From: Novosphingobium profundi
GTDB lineage: Bacteria; Pseudomonadota; Alphaproteobacteria; Sphingomonadales; Sphingomonadaceae
DNA: 64,000 nucleotides
Direction of reading: 5' to 3'
Assembly (NCBI RefSeq): GCF_018491765.1
Contig: NZ_JABWCU010000017.1
Span: 84,908 to 148,907, forward strand
In this document: one piece after another, positions 42,218 to 50,647 of the stretch
How positions within the stretch are numbered: the first letter of the stretch is position 1
Layout of the letters: each line of letters opens with the position of its first letter
Notes under the pieces: model-generated
Told to the model about the DNA's origin: nothing
Database searches by the model: none
Seen by the model: the letters and a program-made list of their open reading frames with translations, nothing else
Program-made: the position numbers and the translations under genes

Positions 42218-44953
42218 ATGCTGGGACGATCCGGAAATCGTTCTGTTCCAGATTGGACCTCCCCGAGGCGCTTGCGCTCTACGGGAGAGACGCAAAGGGC
42301 CGGTGCGACGGCCGCCATCCTCTCGGCCCAGAGCTTGTGCATGCTCGCCTTGCTGGATTGCGCCCTTCGCACTTTCGCGTCGGTTTCACTTCCGCTTTCG
42401 GGTCAGTTGTTCCCGCCCCTGATCGCTGCCGGCTGCCTCCTCTTGGGTTGCGCGGTCTGGCAACGCGGTTTGCACGCCTGGACCCATCACCTCGTGCCGA
42501 TGGCGCTGGTGTTCGGCGTCGGCCTGCTCGCCTTTGTCGACGCGCGTTTCGCGGTCTCGACCGGCGAACTGCAACAGGCCCTGCTGGACCGGACGCCTCT
42601 CCTGCCCAGCATCGCCACCGCCGGACGATCTGCGGCAGCTGCAATGATCGTACTCGCCTTGGCGACCCTCCTCCTCCACGCCCGCCCCCGCATCTGGCAA
42701 CGCGCCGGTCTTGCCCTGGCGGGAACGGTGACCCTGGTCGCCGTGGCGACGCTCGCCGAAGGATTAGTGCACCCCTTCGAGGACGTCGAAGTCCTGGCCT
42801 GGCCCGCCCCAAGTTTCGCGGCAGCCGGCGGGCTGGCCCTGCTCGGCGTCGTAGCCCTGCTGCCAGGCAGTCGCACCCCCGTCATTCCCGCCTTGCAGGA
42901 CTTCATCCTGTTCCCGGCCGCGACGCCAAGGACGATCCTGGCCTTGGGCAGCTGCCTGATCTGCGTTCTGGGCGCCGTCGTGATCTGGTTCGTGCCCGAA
43001 CCGAGACTTCTGCCCCTGCCCGTACTTTACCTTTCCGTCTTTTTCACCGCGCTGGCCTGCGCGCTGGCCTGGCATTACCTTCACATCCACCCGGCACGTC
43101 AGTTCAGCCTGGCGACCAACAGCGTGCTCGAGACCTTGGCCGTCACGATCACCGATATCGAAGGCCGTATCCAATACTGGTCTACCGGGTGCGAAGCTCT
43201 CTACGGAATCCCGGCCAGCGCGGCGATTGGACGCAAGAAGCGCGAACTGACGGGCGCGAAGGGCGAGTTGGACGATGTCTGCCGCCGCATCCAGCAAGGC
43301 GAAATCGTCGAAACCGAGCTTACTGAATTCCATCATGACGGCTACGCGATGCACATTCGCGAACATTCGCAACTGCTCTATCGCGGCAATTCGCAATCGC
43401 CCGTTGCGCTGCTCACGATGACCGACATCAGTGCCGCACAGAGCGCCCGCATCGAACGGCCGAACCCCGGATTCAGTCTCGAACCCGGCGGGCCTCCTGT
43501 CCGCTTCGGCATCATCGAATGGTTCGCGGAGAGCGACAGTCTCTCGCTCCATGGCCCGATCGAACAGATCTTCGGATCACCGATCCCCAAGGTCCTCGAG
43601 GGCATGGCGCACTTGCGCGACGAACTCGAGCGGCGCACGGGTTTCACGTTGCCCCATTGCGACAATTGGGTGGATGGCCAGCATGATTTCGTGCTCGAGA
43701 GCAGCCCTTCGTTTCCCTATCGGACGCTCGCGGGAACCACACTCGTGCGCGGATCGCGGGCAAACGGCGACCTTCACGCCACGATCATCATCAAGGACAC
43801 CACCGACCGACAGCGCAGTTTCCAGCAATTGCGCGCCCGCGAGGCCGAACTGCGCACCATCGCGGATACCGTTCCCGAAGCTTTCATCACGATGGACGCG
43901 CGTGGCCATGTGCGCAGCTTCTCGGGCACGGCCGAACGCCTGTTCGGCTATCCGGCGGCCGAAGTGGTGGGCAAGGACATCCGCCTCATCCTGCCCGATT
44001 ATGGCCGGGACGCCGCGCGCAGCCCAGGCACGGGAACGGGAACGGGAACGGGAACGGCCAAGGGCCTTGCCGCGCCGCGCCGCGCCACGCGCGCGCGCGA
44101 CCGCGCGGGCCAGGAGCTGCCCGTCGAACTCTCGGTCGGAACGGCAGAGATCGGCCATGAGAAGATTTCCATTGTCTTCATCCGCAACTTGCGCGAACGG
44201 CTCGCCGCGCAAGCCAGGATCGGCCAATTGCGCGAGCAGTTCGAACGCGTCTCGCGCGCCAGCGAGCTGGGAGAATTGAGCGCCATGCTCGCCCACGAAC
44301 TCAACCAGCCGCTCAGCGCGTCGGCGAATTTCCTGAGCGCGATCAAGCTGCTTGCCGAACGGGACGGGCTTCCCGGCTCGATCCACGAACTGGCCGAACT
44401 GACCCATCGCGAGGTGCTGCGCGCCAGCGACATCGTCCAGGGCATCCGCCAGTTCATCACCGGGGGCGAGTTCACCTTCGAGGCCATCGCCATCGACGAT
44501 CTTGTGCGCCTCGCGCCCCGCCCGAACATCTCCAGCCTCGATTTCCAGCTCGCAGCGGGGCCGCAGACGCGCGTCGAGGCCGATCCGACACAGATCGGGC
44601 AGGTCATCGTCAATCTTGTGACAAACGCCATCCAGGCGCGGCACTCGGGCCCCAATTCCCGCCACTGCATAACCATTTCCACCTTCCCACCCTGCGGAGG
44701 CTTCGTGCGCGTCCGGGTGGAGGACAATGGCCCCGGCTTTCCCCCGGGCTACGTCACGAATCCGATCGAACCCTTCCGTACCGAAAAGGAAAGCGGTATG
44801 GGGCTGGGATTGTCCTACTGCCGGCGCGTCATCGCGGCGCATGGCGGGGCTATGACGCTCACCAATCTTCCCGGAAGCGGTGCACGCGTCGAGTTCACCT
44901 TGCGCACCAGCCGATCGTCGGAAAGCTGCAAAATTAGAGAGAACGCGGCATGA
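42218..44953 (+). CDS. FixL-like membrane-bound PAS sensor histidine kinase
   Basis: 911 residues. The N-terminal 290 hold about seven or eight membrane helices in a MASE-like sensor block. Then come a PAS domain (LETLAVTITDIEGRIQYWSTGCEALYGIPASAAIG, near 300), a middle PAS/PAC-like segment ending IIIKDTTDRQRS, and a FixL-like PAS (LRTIADTVPEAFITMDARGHVRSFSGTAERLFGYPAAEVVGKDIRLILPDY, near 550). The kinase core has the H-box LGELSAMLAHELNQPLSA and the N/G boxes LVTNAIQARHS, DNGPGFPPG and ESGMGLGLSYCRRVI. The segment after the last PAS, which in FixL carries the haem His and TGE..IIG, is here replaced by a Gly-Thr repeat, so haem binding is unlikely. The stop overlaps the regulator start (ATGA). 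Confidence 0.85.
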   Translation: MLGRSGNRSVPDWTSPRRLRSTGETQRAGATAAILSAQSLCMLALLDCALRTFASVSLPLSGQLFPPLIAAGCLLLGCAVWQRGLHAWTHHLVPMALVFGVGLLAFVDARFAVSTGELQQALLDRTPLLPSIATAGRSAAAAMIVLALATLLLHARPRIWQRAGLALAGTVTLVAVATLAEGLVHPFEDVEVLAWPAPSFAAAGGLALLGVVALLPGSRTPVIPALQDFILFPAATPRTILALGSCLICVLGAVVIWFVPEPRLLPLPVLYLSVFFTALACALAWHYLHIHPARQFSLATNSVLETLAVTITDIEGRIQYWSTGCEALYGIPASAAIGRKKRELTGAKGELDDVCRRIQQGEIVETELTEFHHDGYAMHIREHSQLLYRGNSQSPVALLTMTDISAAQSARIERPNPGFSLEPGGPPVRFGIIEWFAESDSLSLHGPIEQIFGSPIPKVLEGMAHLRDELERRTGFTLPHCDNWVDGQHDFVLESSPSFPYRTLAGTTLVRGSRANGDLHATIIIKDTTDRQRSFQQLRAREAELRTIADTVPEAFITMDARGHVRSFSGTAERLFGYPAAEVVGKDIRLILPDYGRDAARSPGTGTGTGTGTAKGLAAPRRATRARDRAGQELPVELSVGTAEIGHEKISIVFIRNLRERLAAQARIGQLREQFERVSRASELGELSAMLAHELNQPLSASANFLSAIKLLAERDGLPGSIHELAELTHREVLRASDIVQGIRQFITGGEFTFEAIAIDDLVRLAPRPNISSLDFQLAAGPQTRVEADPTQIGQVIVNLVTNAIQARHSGPNSRHCITISTFPPCGGFVRVRVEDNGPGFPPGYVTNPIEPFRTEKESGMGLGLSYCRRVIAAHGGAMTLTNLPGSGARVEFTLRTSRSSESCKIRENAA
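44031..44057 (+). repeat. Hexanucleotide tandem repeat inside the kinase gene
   Basis: Four copies of CGGGAA plus a partial fifth, encoding a run of Gly-Thr pairs (PGTGTGTGTGTAKG). Copy-number changes would lengthen or shorten the protein in two-residue steps without shifting the frame. Confidence 0.85.
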
Positions 44954-45567
44954 GCGAGAGACTTGTCTACGTCGTCGATGACGACAAAGCGATCCGCGCC
45001 TCGCTCGAGGCCCTCATCCCCCTGCTCCATGCGTGCAGCATCGTCGAATTCGGCAGCGGCGAGGACTTCATTTCAAAGGCCGGCTCGCTCGAACCGGGCT
45101 GCCTGCTGCTCGACTTGTGCATGCCGGTGACCAGTGGACTTGACGTCCTGCGCTTCACGCAAGGCATGCCCGGTCAATTCGTCCCAGTCATGATGTCGGG
45201 CCGCGGCGAGATCGCCGACGCGGTCACCGCCATGAAGATGGGGGCCTTCGATTTCATCACGAAGGACCGGCAATTCCAGAACCTCGCCCCCGTCCTTGAC
45301 CGCGCGTTCGAACATCTCGAAACCACGGGGTCGGTGCTGCGCGCGAAGGACAAGGCCGGATCGCTGCTGAAAACGCTGTCCCAGCGCGAGCGCGAAGTGC
45401 TCAACGCGCTCATCGACGGGCAGGGAAACAAGGGCATCGCCCATCGCCTGAACATCAGCCCGCGCACGGTCGAGGTGCACCGCGCGAAGATGATGGAGAA
45501 ACTGGGTGCCCGCAATCTTCAGGAAGCGCTACGCATCGCCTTCGCCGGAGGGATGATCGTCAGTTGA
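44950..45567 (+). CDS. FixJ-family response regulator (receiver plus LuxR HTH)
   Basis: 205 residues. Receiver domain with acidic triad Asp10-12 (VVDDDKAIRASLEALI), phospho-Asp55 in CLLLDLCMPVTSGLDVL, and MMSGRGEIADAVTAMKMGAFDFITKDRQF; the conserved Lys is followed by Asp instead of the usual Pro. The C-terminal LuxR HTH is TLSQREREVLNALIDGQGNKGIAHRLNISPRTVEVHRAKMMEKLGARNLQEALRIAF. It is translationally coupled to the kinase upstream, so the two form a two-component pair. Targets are unknown; the position between flaF and the sigma-like gene suggests motility or envelope genes. Confidence 0.9.
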   Translation: MSERLVYVVDDDKAIRASLEALIPLLHACSIVEFGSGEDFISKAGSLEPGCLLLDLCMPVTSGLDVLRFTQGMPGQFVPVMMSGRGEIADAVTAMKMGAFDFITKDRQFQNLAPVLDRAFEHLETTGSVLRAKDKAGSLLKTLSQREREVLNALIDGQGNKGIAHRLNISPRTVEVHRAKMMEKLGARNLQEALRIAFAGGMIVS

Positions 45568-46028
45568 CGTGCCTGCGGATGCCGCGATCACGTGGCGATC
45601 CGTCCGGCTCCCCATCATTCAGGGCCACGCGCAAGGGATCGCCCCTCGCCGACAGCGCAATCCGGCACGGATCGCCCCAGGCCTGCTGAAATAGGAAGCT
45701 ACCGCCATCCCAGCGCCTTGCCCTGGTGGCGACCTCGTAGTGCGCGCAAGGTTCGCCGTGACGACAGCGGATCGCGGCCGTGCTGCGGTGGGCGCAACCG
45801 ATATTCACGTGCGCGCCTGGCCGCGCGTTGCGAGGTTGCGCAGATGCCTTGGCCGGACGGAGATTGACCGTTCGGCTCCCTTGCATGGCCACGAGCGTCC
45901 TCAGAACGACGGACTGCGCGAAGTGCCCTCTCGTTCGAGAGGGCACTTCGCATCGCAGGTGGAACAAGGCGAGTTCCTGAGCTTGCAATGGGCCAGGTTC
46001 AACGGGCCAGCGGCCCACCGCCTTTCGA
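45568..46028. other. 461-bp region without a confident gene
   Basis: A minus-strand open frame (about 45560-45886 from an internal ATG) ends with WDGGSFLFQQAWGDPCRIALSARGDPLRVAL, which looks slightly protein-like. However, it has no ribosome site, mixed third-position composition and no family, so no gene is called. A perfect hairpin lies at 45919-45950. Confidence 0.4.
45919..45950 (-). terminator. Perfect hairpin downstream of the sigma-like gene
   Basis: 15-bp stem CGAAGTGCCCTCTCG / CGAGAGGGCACTTCG with a TT loop, about 80 bp past the sigma-like stop. No T tract follows, so it may be a factor-dependent or stabilising structure. Confidence 0.5.
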
Positions 46029-46940
46029 TCAGTGCGTGGTACGGCGCTCACCGCGCGCGTGGTAATACTCGGCCATCATTTCGAAGCGAGGATCCTGACC
46101 GGTCAGTTCGCAAATCGCACGCGCCGCGCGCTTGGCGATCTGGCGCGAACGCTCGTGCATCATTTCCGCGTCGTCGGAAGTGTCGTCCTCGAGGGAGATG
46201 TTGAAGAGGCGACGTTCGATGACACGCCGGCTGTAGTCGAGACGCGCTTCGAGGTTTGCCATCTCGTCGGCGTCGATCAGCTGGTTTTCGTTGCGCCAGA
46301 CCGAACGGCGACGTGCAGCGGGCGTGACCATCCCGTCAACCTTGCCCCGCTTCTTGCGTTCGGCGCGCGCGCGCACGTGGTTGCGGCGTTCAATGCGTTC
46401 CATCTCGACTTCGCGCATGTGGCGAATGTATTCGTCGGTGAGGTTCTGCATGGCCGAATGGGCGAGGTAGTCCGAGGCGCCGGATTCGGTGCGCATGAGG
46501 GCATCCTCGTCCTCGATCGAGGCGACCGCGGAGATAGCTTCGCCGTCTTCGCCCGAAGCCAGGGCGTCGAGCGAGACCGTCGAGGCCTCGACCTTGCGCG
46601 CCGAAGGGCGCTGGTCGGTCATCACGCGGAAGCGCAGGCTCTGCAACTCACCGCGGATCTGCCAGTTGACGAACGTCGTGAACTTCGCCTTCTCCGGATC
46701 GTAGGACTGGATCGCACGGTGGACGGCGATCGCACAGGCCTGCTCGGCATCGTCCCAATAGGAAACGAGCCCGTACTGTCGAATGAAGTGGCGGAAACGC
46801 GGTGCGAGAATTTTAAGGACAGCCGCAAAGAGGCGGTCATCCTCTATTCCCTGACGCCGGGTACGGCATTGCCCTTCCTCGGGCGCATTGGCTTTGATCG
46901 CGGCTACGGCAGCCTCGAGAGAAGCGGTAGTTTTGCTCAT
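46029..46940 (-). CDS. Atypical sigma-70-family protein: region 2 present, region 4 not recognisable
   Basis: 303 residues from ATG 46940 (MSKTTASLEAAV); the open frame continues upstream but loses coding character. Residues about 40-106 look like sigma region 2: ILAPRFRHFIRQYGLVSYWDDAEQACAIAVHRAIQSYDPEKAKFTTFVNWQIRGELQSLRFRV, where canonical sigmas have D..QE...GL..A...FDP.....F.TYA..WIR. The rest is charged and helical, with a basic stretch (RIERRNHVRARAERKKRGKVDGMVTPAARRRSVW). It ends in ERSRQIAKRAARAICELTGQDPRFEMMAEYYHARGE without the usual HTH of region 4. It may be a divergent sigma factor or a regulator that borrows region 2. A CtrA-like motif lies upstream. Confidence 0.65.
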   Translation of the reverse strand: MSKTTASLEAAVAAIKANAPEEGQCRTRRQGIEDDRLFAAVLKILAPRFRHFIRQYGLVSYWDDAEQACAIAVHRAIQSYDPEKAKFTTFVNWQIRGELQSLRFRVMTDQRPSARKVEASTVSLDALASGEDGEAISAVASIEDEDALMRTESGASDYLAHSAMQNLTDEYIRHMREVEMERIERRNHVRARAERKKRGKVDGMVTPAARRRSVWRNENQLIDADEMANLEARLDYSRRVIERRLFNISLEDDTSDDAEMMHERSRQIAKRAARAICELTGQDPRFEMMAEYYHARGERRTTH

Positions 46941-47121
46941 ATTTGCCCCCAACAGTATCAGAAACTCGCCCCCTGGCTCCGTTCCCATGTTGCAGAGCCA
47001 AATTACGCAATGCCGGTTAAAAATCTGTAAATTCCTGCAATATATTTCGTTCCTATATATTGGATTGAAATATTTCCATAACATTGGCGCATCACCGCCG
47101 CTACATGCGCTCCCGGCGAGT
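46941..47121 (-). promoter_or_regulatory. Upstream region of the sigma-like gene
   Basis: AT-rich 180 bp. Minus strand: TTTA-CAGATTT-TTAA (47031-47017), one base off the CtrA consensus, and a TATATA near 47058. The SLT gene ends at the far side, so this region belongs to the sigma-like gene. Confidence 0.35.
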
Positions 47122-48204
47122 TCACGCGCCGAAACGGGCAGGCTGGATGGTGCGGTCGACATAGCCCATCAGCCAGTCCCGATGCGCGACGACGGCGCTG
47201 CCGGCCAAGGCCACCCGGCGCGCGGCCGCAACCGATCCGATCTGCGCGTCGAGCAGGTTGCGGGCGCGTTCGGGATTCAGGTTGCCGGTCAGGAAGCGTA
47301 TGGCATCGCCCCGTCCGAGATGATGACCAAGATAGGCCGTGCGCGCGACGTCCTCGACACTGCCCCCGGTCTGGATACCAGCGCGGCGAAACGCATCGAG
47401 GTTGGCGCGCGCAAAATCCGCCGTCGTTTCGATCGACGCCTGCGGATCGTAGCGCAGCGCCAGCAACGCCCCGCGCTCGCCGCGCTCGACCCTGCCACGT
47501 GCGTCGAGCCAGCCCCGTTCGCGAGCCTGCGCATTGAGCCAGGTCCCTGCACGCTCGGCCTCACTGATCCAGGTCGCGTTGAGGAACTGCCCAAGGCCGG
47601 CCGCGCTCGAACGCGGGTTGCGCGAATAGGCGAGCCAACGCCCGTCGGACCCGCGCGCCGCCTCGGCATGCACGATGGTCGCAAGTGCCGCCGCCGGAAG
47701 GCCCGTGCGCGACGCGGCCTCGCGCAACATCGGCGCATATCGGGCGTTCGGGCCGCCCTGCAGTTCGACATCGCCCTGCCCGCCTTGGTCCGCCGATCCT
47801 TCCTGCGCGTCGGAATTCGCCGTGCCGCGTCCGCCGCCGCCCGAGCTCTGCGACCACTCCGGGCCGAGGCCCGAAGCGCACCCCATTCGGGCCTGGTCCA
47901 GAACCGGCAATGCGGGACTTGCTCCGAACAGCCGCGAGAAGGCATCGGCCCGCGGATCGGCGGACGCCGGCGCGCCCTTGCCGTCCTGCAGGAGGTTCAG
48001 CAGGCTGTCGAGCCCCTTGGGCCGACCGAAGGGGTCACCCGGCTTTCCCGTCTCGCTCTCGTCGCCGCCCCCCAGCGCCGCTCGCCAGAGCCGTTCGGAC
48101 ATCTGGGCGCGGGCCTCGGTGTAGATCACGTGGGCGCGCTGCGCAGGCGTCATGGCGCCGCTCGCACCTGATGCACCGGCCGACAGGGGCGATGCGCCGC
48201 TCAT
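47122..48204 (-). CDS. Flagellar-operon lytic transglycosylase
   Basis: 360 residues. A low-complexity N-terminal half (about 1-155) is followed by a lysozyme-like transglycosylase domain: YAPMLREAASRTGLPAAALATIVHAEAARGSDGRWLAYSRNPRSSAAGLGQFLNATWISEA, with the catalytic Glu in IVHAEAA and the SAAGLGQF motif. Then come LLALRYDPQASIETTADFARANLDAF and AYLGHHLGRGDAIRFL. No signal peptide is seen, so export may be by the flagellar system. The start overlaps the fliJ stop (ATGA). It probably opens the peptidoglycan for the rod, doing the job of the missing C-terminal half of FlgJ. Confidence 0.82.
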   Translation of the reverse strand: MSGASPLSAGASGASGAMTPAQRAHVIYTEARAQMSERLWRAALGGGDESETGKPGDPFGRPKGLDSLLNLLQDGKGAPASADPRADAFSRLFGASPALPVLDQARMGCASGLGPEWSQSSGGGGRGTANSDAQEGSADQGGQGDVELQGGPNARYAPMLREAASRTGLPAAALATIVHAEAARGSDGRWLAYSRNPRSSAAGLGQFLNATWISEAERAGTWLNAQARERGWLDARGRVERGERGALLALRYDPQASIETTADFARANLDAFRRAGIQTGGSVEDVARTAYLGHHLGRGDAIRFLTGNLNPERARNLLDAQIGSVAAARRVALAGSAVVAHRDWLMGYVDRTIQPARFGA

Positions 48205-48644
48205 TGCGCGCGCCTCGCGATCGACTGCCGGCGTGCCGTCATGAAGTCGAGCGCGGCCCGGTCGTCCGCTTCACCCTGCTCGCCGCGCGCGATCTCGCGT
48301 TCGGCCTCGGTACGAAACTCCGTAGCCGCCCCCTCGATCGCACGCAGCGAACCGAGCGCCTCGACGGCTTCCTCGCGCAAGCTGTCGAGCAAGCGATGGG
48401 TATGCACGGCCTGCTCCCCCAGCAGCACCCGCTCGCGACGCTTGCGCGCGAAATACGCATTCGAGGCCAGGGCCAGGCGATGTTCGCCGCCCGCCAGCGC
48501 GGCCTCGCGGCGCATTGCCGCGTCGAGCGCGCGGCTCTCGGTCTCGATCCGGTCGAGATCGCCGGTGGCGCGCGCGATACGCTCGCTCACGGCGTCAATC
48601 TCGCGCTGGCGCAGGCGCAACGCCGCGTCGTAGGGCGTCTTCAT
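48201..48644 (-). CDS. fliJ: FliJ-like flagellar export protein
   Basis: 147 residues, almost wholly coiled coil: ALRLRQREIDAVSERIARATGDLDRIETESRALDAAMRREAAL and LLDSLREEAVEALGSLRAIEGAATEFRTEAEREIARGEQGEADDRAALD. FliJ is the central stalk between the FliI hexamer and FlhA. The call follows from coiled-coil form, size and position: the start overlaps the fliI stop as TAATG and the stop overlaps the transglycosylase start. Confidence 0.8.
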   Translation of the reverse strand: MKTPYDAALRLRQREIDAVSERIARATGDLDRIETESRALDAAMRREAALAGGEHRLALASNAYFARKRRERVLLGEQAVHTHRLLDSLREEAVEALGSLRAIEGAATEFRTEAEREIARGEQGEADDRAALDFMTARRQSIARRAQ

Positions 48645-49993
48645 TATTGGAGAACTCCGTGTTCGTGCGGCGCAGGCCCGTCGAGCAGCAGCTTGAGCGC
48701 CGCGAAACTCTCGTGCGCGAAGCCGCGATCCTTGCGCCCCTGGCGCAGCAATTCCTCGATCTGCGGTGCCAGTGCGACCGCGCGGTCGACGTCGGGGCTG
48801 GTGCCCATGCGATAGGCGCCCAGACGCACCATTTCCTCCATGTCGCGAAAGGTCGACAACTCGCGCCGGGCCTGGAGCCGAAGGCGGTTCTCGTCCTCCT
48901 CGAGCGCGTGCGGCAGAGTTCGCGATACCGACTTCAGGACATCGATGGCGGGATAGCGGCCGCGCTCGGCGATCTGGCGGGTAATGACGACGTGCCCGTC
49001 AAGAATGCCGCGCACGGCATCGGCGACCGGCTCGTTGTGATCATCGCCGTCGACGAGGACGGTGAAAAGCCCGGTGATGGATCCCTGCCCCGGAAGGCCC
49101 GGCCCGGCTCTTTCGAGCAGGCGCGGCAGCTCGGCGAAGACCGTGGGCGTATACCCCTTGGTCGCGGGGGGCTCGCCACTGGCGAGGCCGATCTCACGCT
49201 GCGCCATCGCAAAGCGCGTGACCGAGTCCATCAGGCACAGCACGTTGAGCCCCTGGTCGCGAAAGTGCTCGGCGACGGCCAGCGTGGTCCAGGCCGCCTG
49301 GCGGCGCATCAGCGCGGGCTCGTCCGAAGTCGCGACGACCACGACACTGCGCGCCAGGCCTTCTTCGCCCAGGTCATCCTGCACGAACTCCTGCACTTCG
49401 CGGCCACGCTCGCCGATCAGTCCGATCACCGCCACGTCACAATCGGTCCAACGCGCAAGCATCGAGAGCAGCACCGACTTGCCCACGCCCGAGCCGGCGA
49501 AAAGGCCCAGCCTCTGGCCCCGGCACAGCGGCGCGAAGATGTCGAGTGCGCGCACCCCCGTCGAAAGCCGCTTGCCCACCCGTGCGCGGGCCGAGGCTGG
49601 CGGCGGCAGAGCCTTGATCCGGCGCAGGACTTCGCCCTGCTCAAGCGGCCCGAGCCCGTCGATCGGGCGTCCGAGGCCGTCGACCATGCGCCCGAGCCAT
49701 CCCCCCGAAGGGCGCAGCGCGAACTGACTGGCGCGCAACTGCGCGCGCGCGCCGGTCGCGATGCCCTGGGGCTCGCTGAAAGGAAGACAATGCGCGATGC
49801 CGCGATCGAGACCGGTCACTTCGGCCTCGAGCGGCCCGACCGGGGTCGCCACGTTCACGCGCGAGCCGATCTGCGCGACTCCCGAAAGCCCTTCGACCTC
49901 GATCAACGCGCCGCGCACCGCCACCACACGCCCGTAGCGCTGGTCGGGTACGAGTTCGCGAAGACCGGCCGCGGCGGCGGCGAGACTTGCCAT
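48644..49993 (-). CDS. fliI: Flagellar export ATPase FliI
   Basis: 449 residues, the usual length. N-terminal beta-barrel (GRVVAVRGALIEVEGLSGVAQIGSRVNV), Walker A AGSGVGKS at 166-173, the catalytic region VIGLIGERGREVQEFV, Walker B LNVLCLMDSVTRFAMAQREIGLASGEPPATKGYTPTVFAELPRLLERAG, and VLVDGDDHNEPVADAVRGILDGHVVITRQIAERGRYPAIDVLKSVSR. It is a V/F-type ATPase homologue that unfolds export substrates. It starts 12 bp after flbT. Confidence 0.96.
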   Translation of the reverse strand: MASLAAAAAGLRELVPDQRYGRVVAVRGALIEVEGLSGVAQIGSRVNVATPVGPLEAEVTGLDRGIAHCLPFSEPQGIATGARAQLRASQFALRPSGGWLGRMVDGLGRPIDGLGPLEQGEVLRRIKALPPPASARARVGKRLSTGVRALDIFAPLCRGQRLGLFAGSGVGKSVLLSMLARWTDCDVAVIGLIGERGREVQEFVQDDLGEEGLARSVVVVATSDEPALMRRQAAWTTLAVAEHFRDQGLNVLCLMDSVTRFAMAQREIGLASGEPPATKGYTPTVFAELPRLLERAGPGLPGQGSITGLFTVLVDGDDHNEPVADAVRGILDGHVVITRQIAERGRYPAIDVLKSVSRTLPHALEEDENRLRLQARRELSTFRDMEEMVRLGAYRMGTSPDVDRAVALAPQIEELLRQGRKDRGFAHESFAALKLLLDGPAPHEHGVLQ

Positions 49994-50005
49994 GCGCCGA
50001 TCCCG

Positions 50006-50479
50006 TCAGGCCAACGGAGCGGCGCTGGTCGCTGCGCCGGGGACAATGCCGTCCTCAGCAAGCGATGCTCCCGCCGCGACCGCCAGGTCCTCGACACGCG
50101 CCATGGCGTCGGCCTCGTAGGCGATCAGCCAGCGGCAATCGGCGAGGCCTGCGTAGAAATTGCCCACCGCGACCTTCTGCGCGAAGCTGACGCAAGCCGC
50201 CTTCGCCTCGCGCACTTCGAGCGCGCCGAGCAGCGTTTCCAGGCCACTCAGGACATCGGCGCGATGTATCTCAAGATTGCGCGGGTCGATGTAGGCCATC
50301 ATGCAGGCGAAATAGAGCCGCTTGGCCGGGGTCACCGCCTCGTCCGGCTTCATCACGTCGCGCCCGCGCAAGATGGTCGCATCGTTCTCCAGCTGCAGTT
50401 CGGTGCGCCCACGGGCACGCAGGACAGCGCCGTTCACGATCACGGGTTCAGCGTCTCGAAGCGAAATTCGTAATGTCAT
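50006..50479 (-). CDS. flbT: Flagellin mRNA regulator FlbT
   Basis: The start at ATG 50479 (MTLRISLRD) was chosen because AGGAGAG lies upstream; 157 residues. It matches FlbT: LRDAEPVIVNGAVLRARGRTELQLENDATILRGRDVMKPDEAVTPAKRLYFACMMAYIDPRN, then GLETLLGALEVREAKAACVSFAQKVAVGNFYAGL. FlbT binds flagellin mRNA and limits its translation in Caulobacter, opposed by FlaF. It heads flbT-fliI-fliJ-transglycosylase. Its promoter box is CCATCC-TATATT. Confidence 0.93.
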   Translation of the reverse strand: MTLRISLRDAEPVIVNGAVLRARGRTELQLENDATILRGRDVMKPDEAVTPAKRLYFACMMAYIDPRNLEIHRADVLSGLETLLGALEVREAKAACVSFAQKVAVGNFYAGLADCRWLIAYEADAMARVEDLAVAAGASLAEDGIVPGAATSAAPLA

Positions 50480-50506
50480 GGTGGCTCTCCTACTGCCGTC
50501 CCTGAA

Positions 50507-50518
50507 AATATAGGATGG
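50507..50518 (-). promoter_or_regulatory. flbT promoter box CATCC-TATATT
   Basis: Minus strand GCCATCC followed by TATATT (50512-50507), 28 bp before the flbT ATG. A further TTGCTCGCTTGCC segment lies directly upstream, which looks like a half-kept version of the TTGCC motif. Confidence 0.5.
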
Positions 50519-50647
50519 CAAGCGAGCAAGCCGGTCGACGGCACAGATTTTTTCCCGGGATGTCGCCGCGATGGCCTCAGGCAGCCTCTACAATGGCCAT
50601 GACCGGAAGCCGGAGGTGCGCCCGGCCCCGACCTATAGGAGAACTTG

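Noticed and set aside
45560..46051. Minus-strand 163-residue frame after the FixJ-like regulator
   Set aside because: No ribosome site, low-complexity N-terminus, overlaps the sigma-like gene end, no recognisable family. Only the C-terminal stretch looks slightly protein-like.
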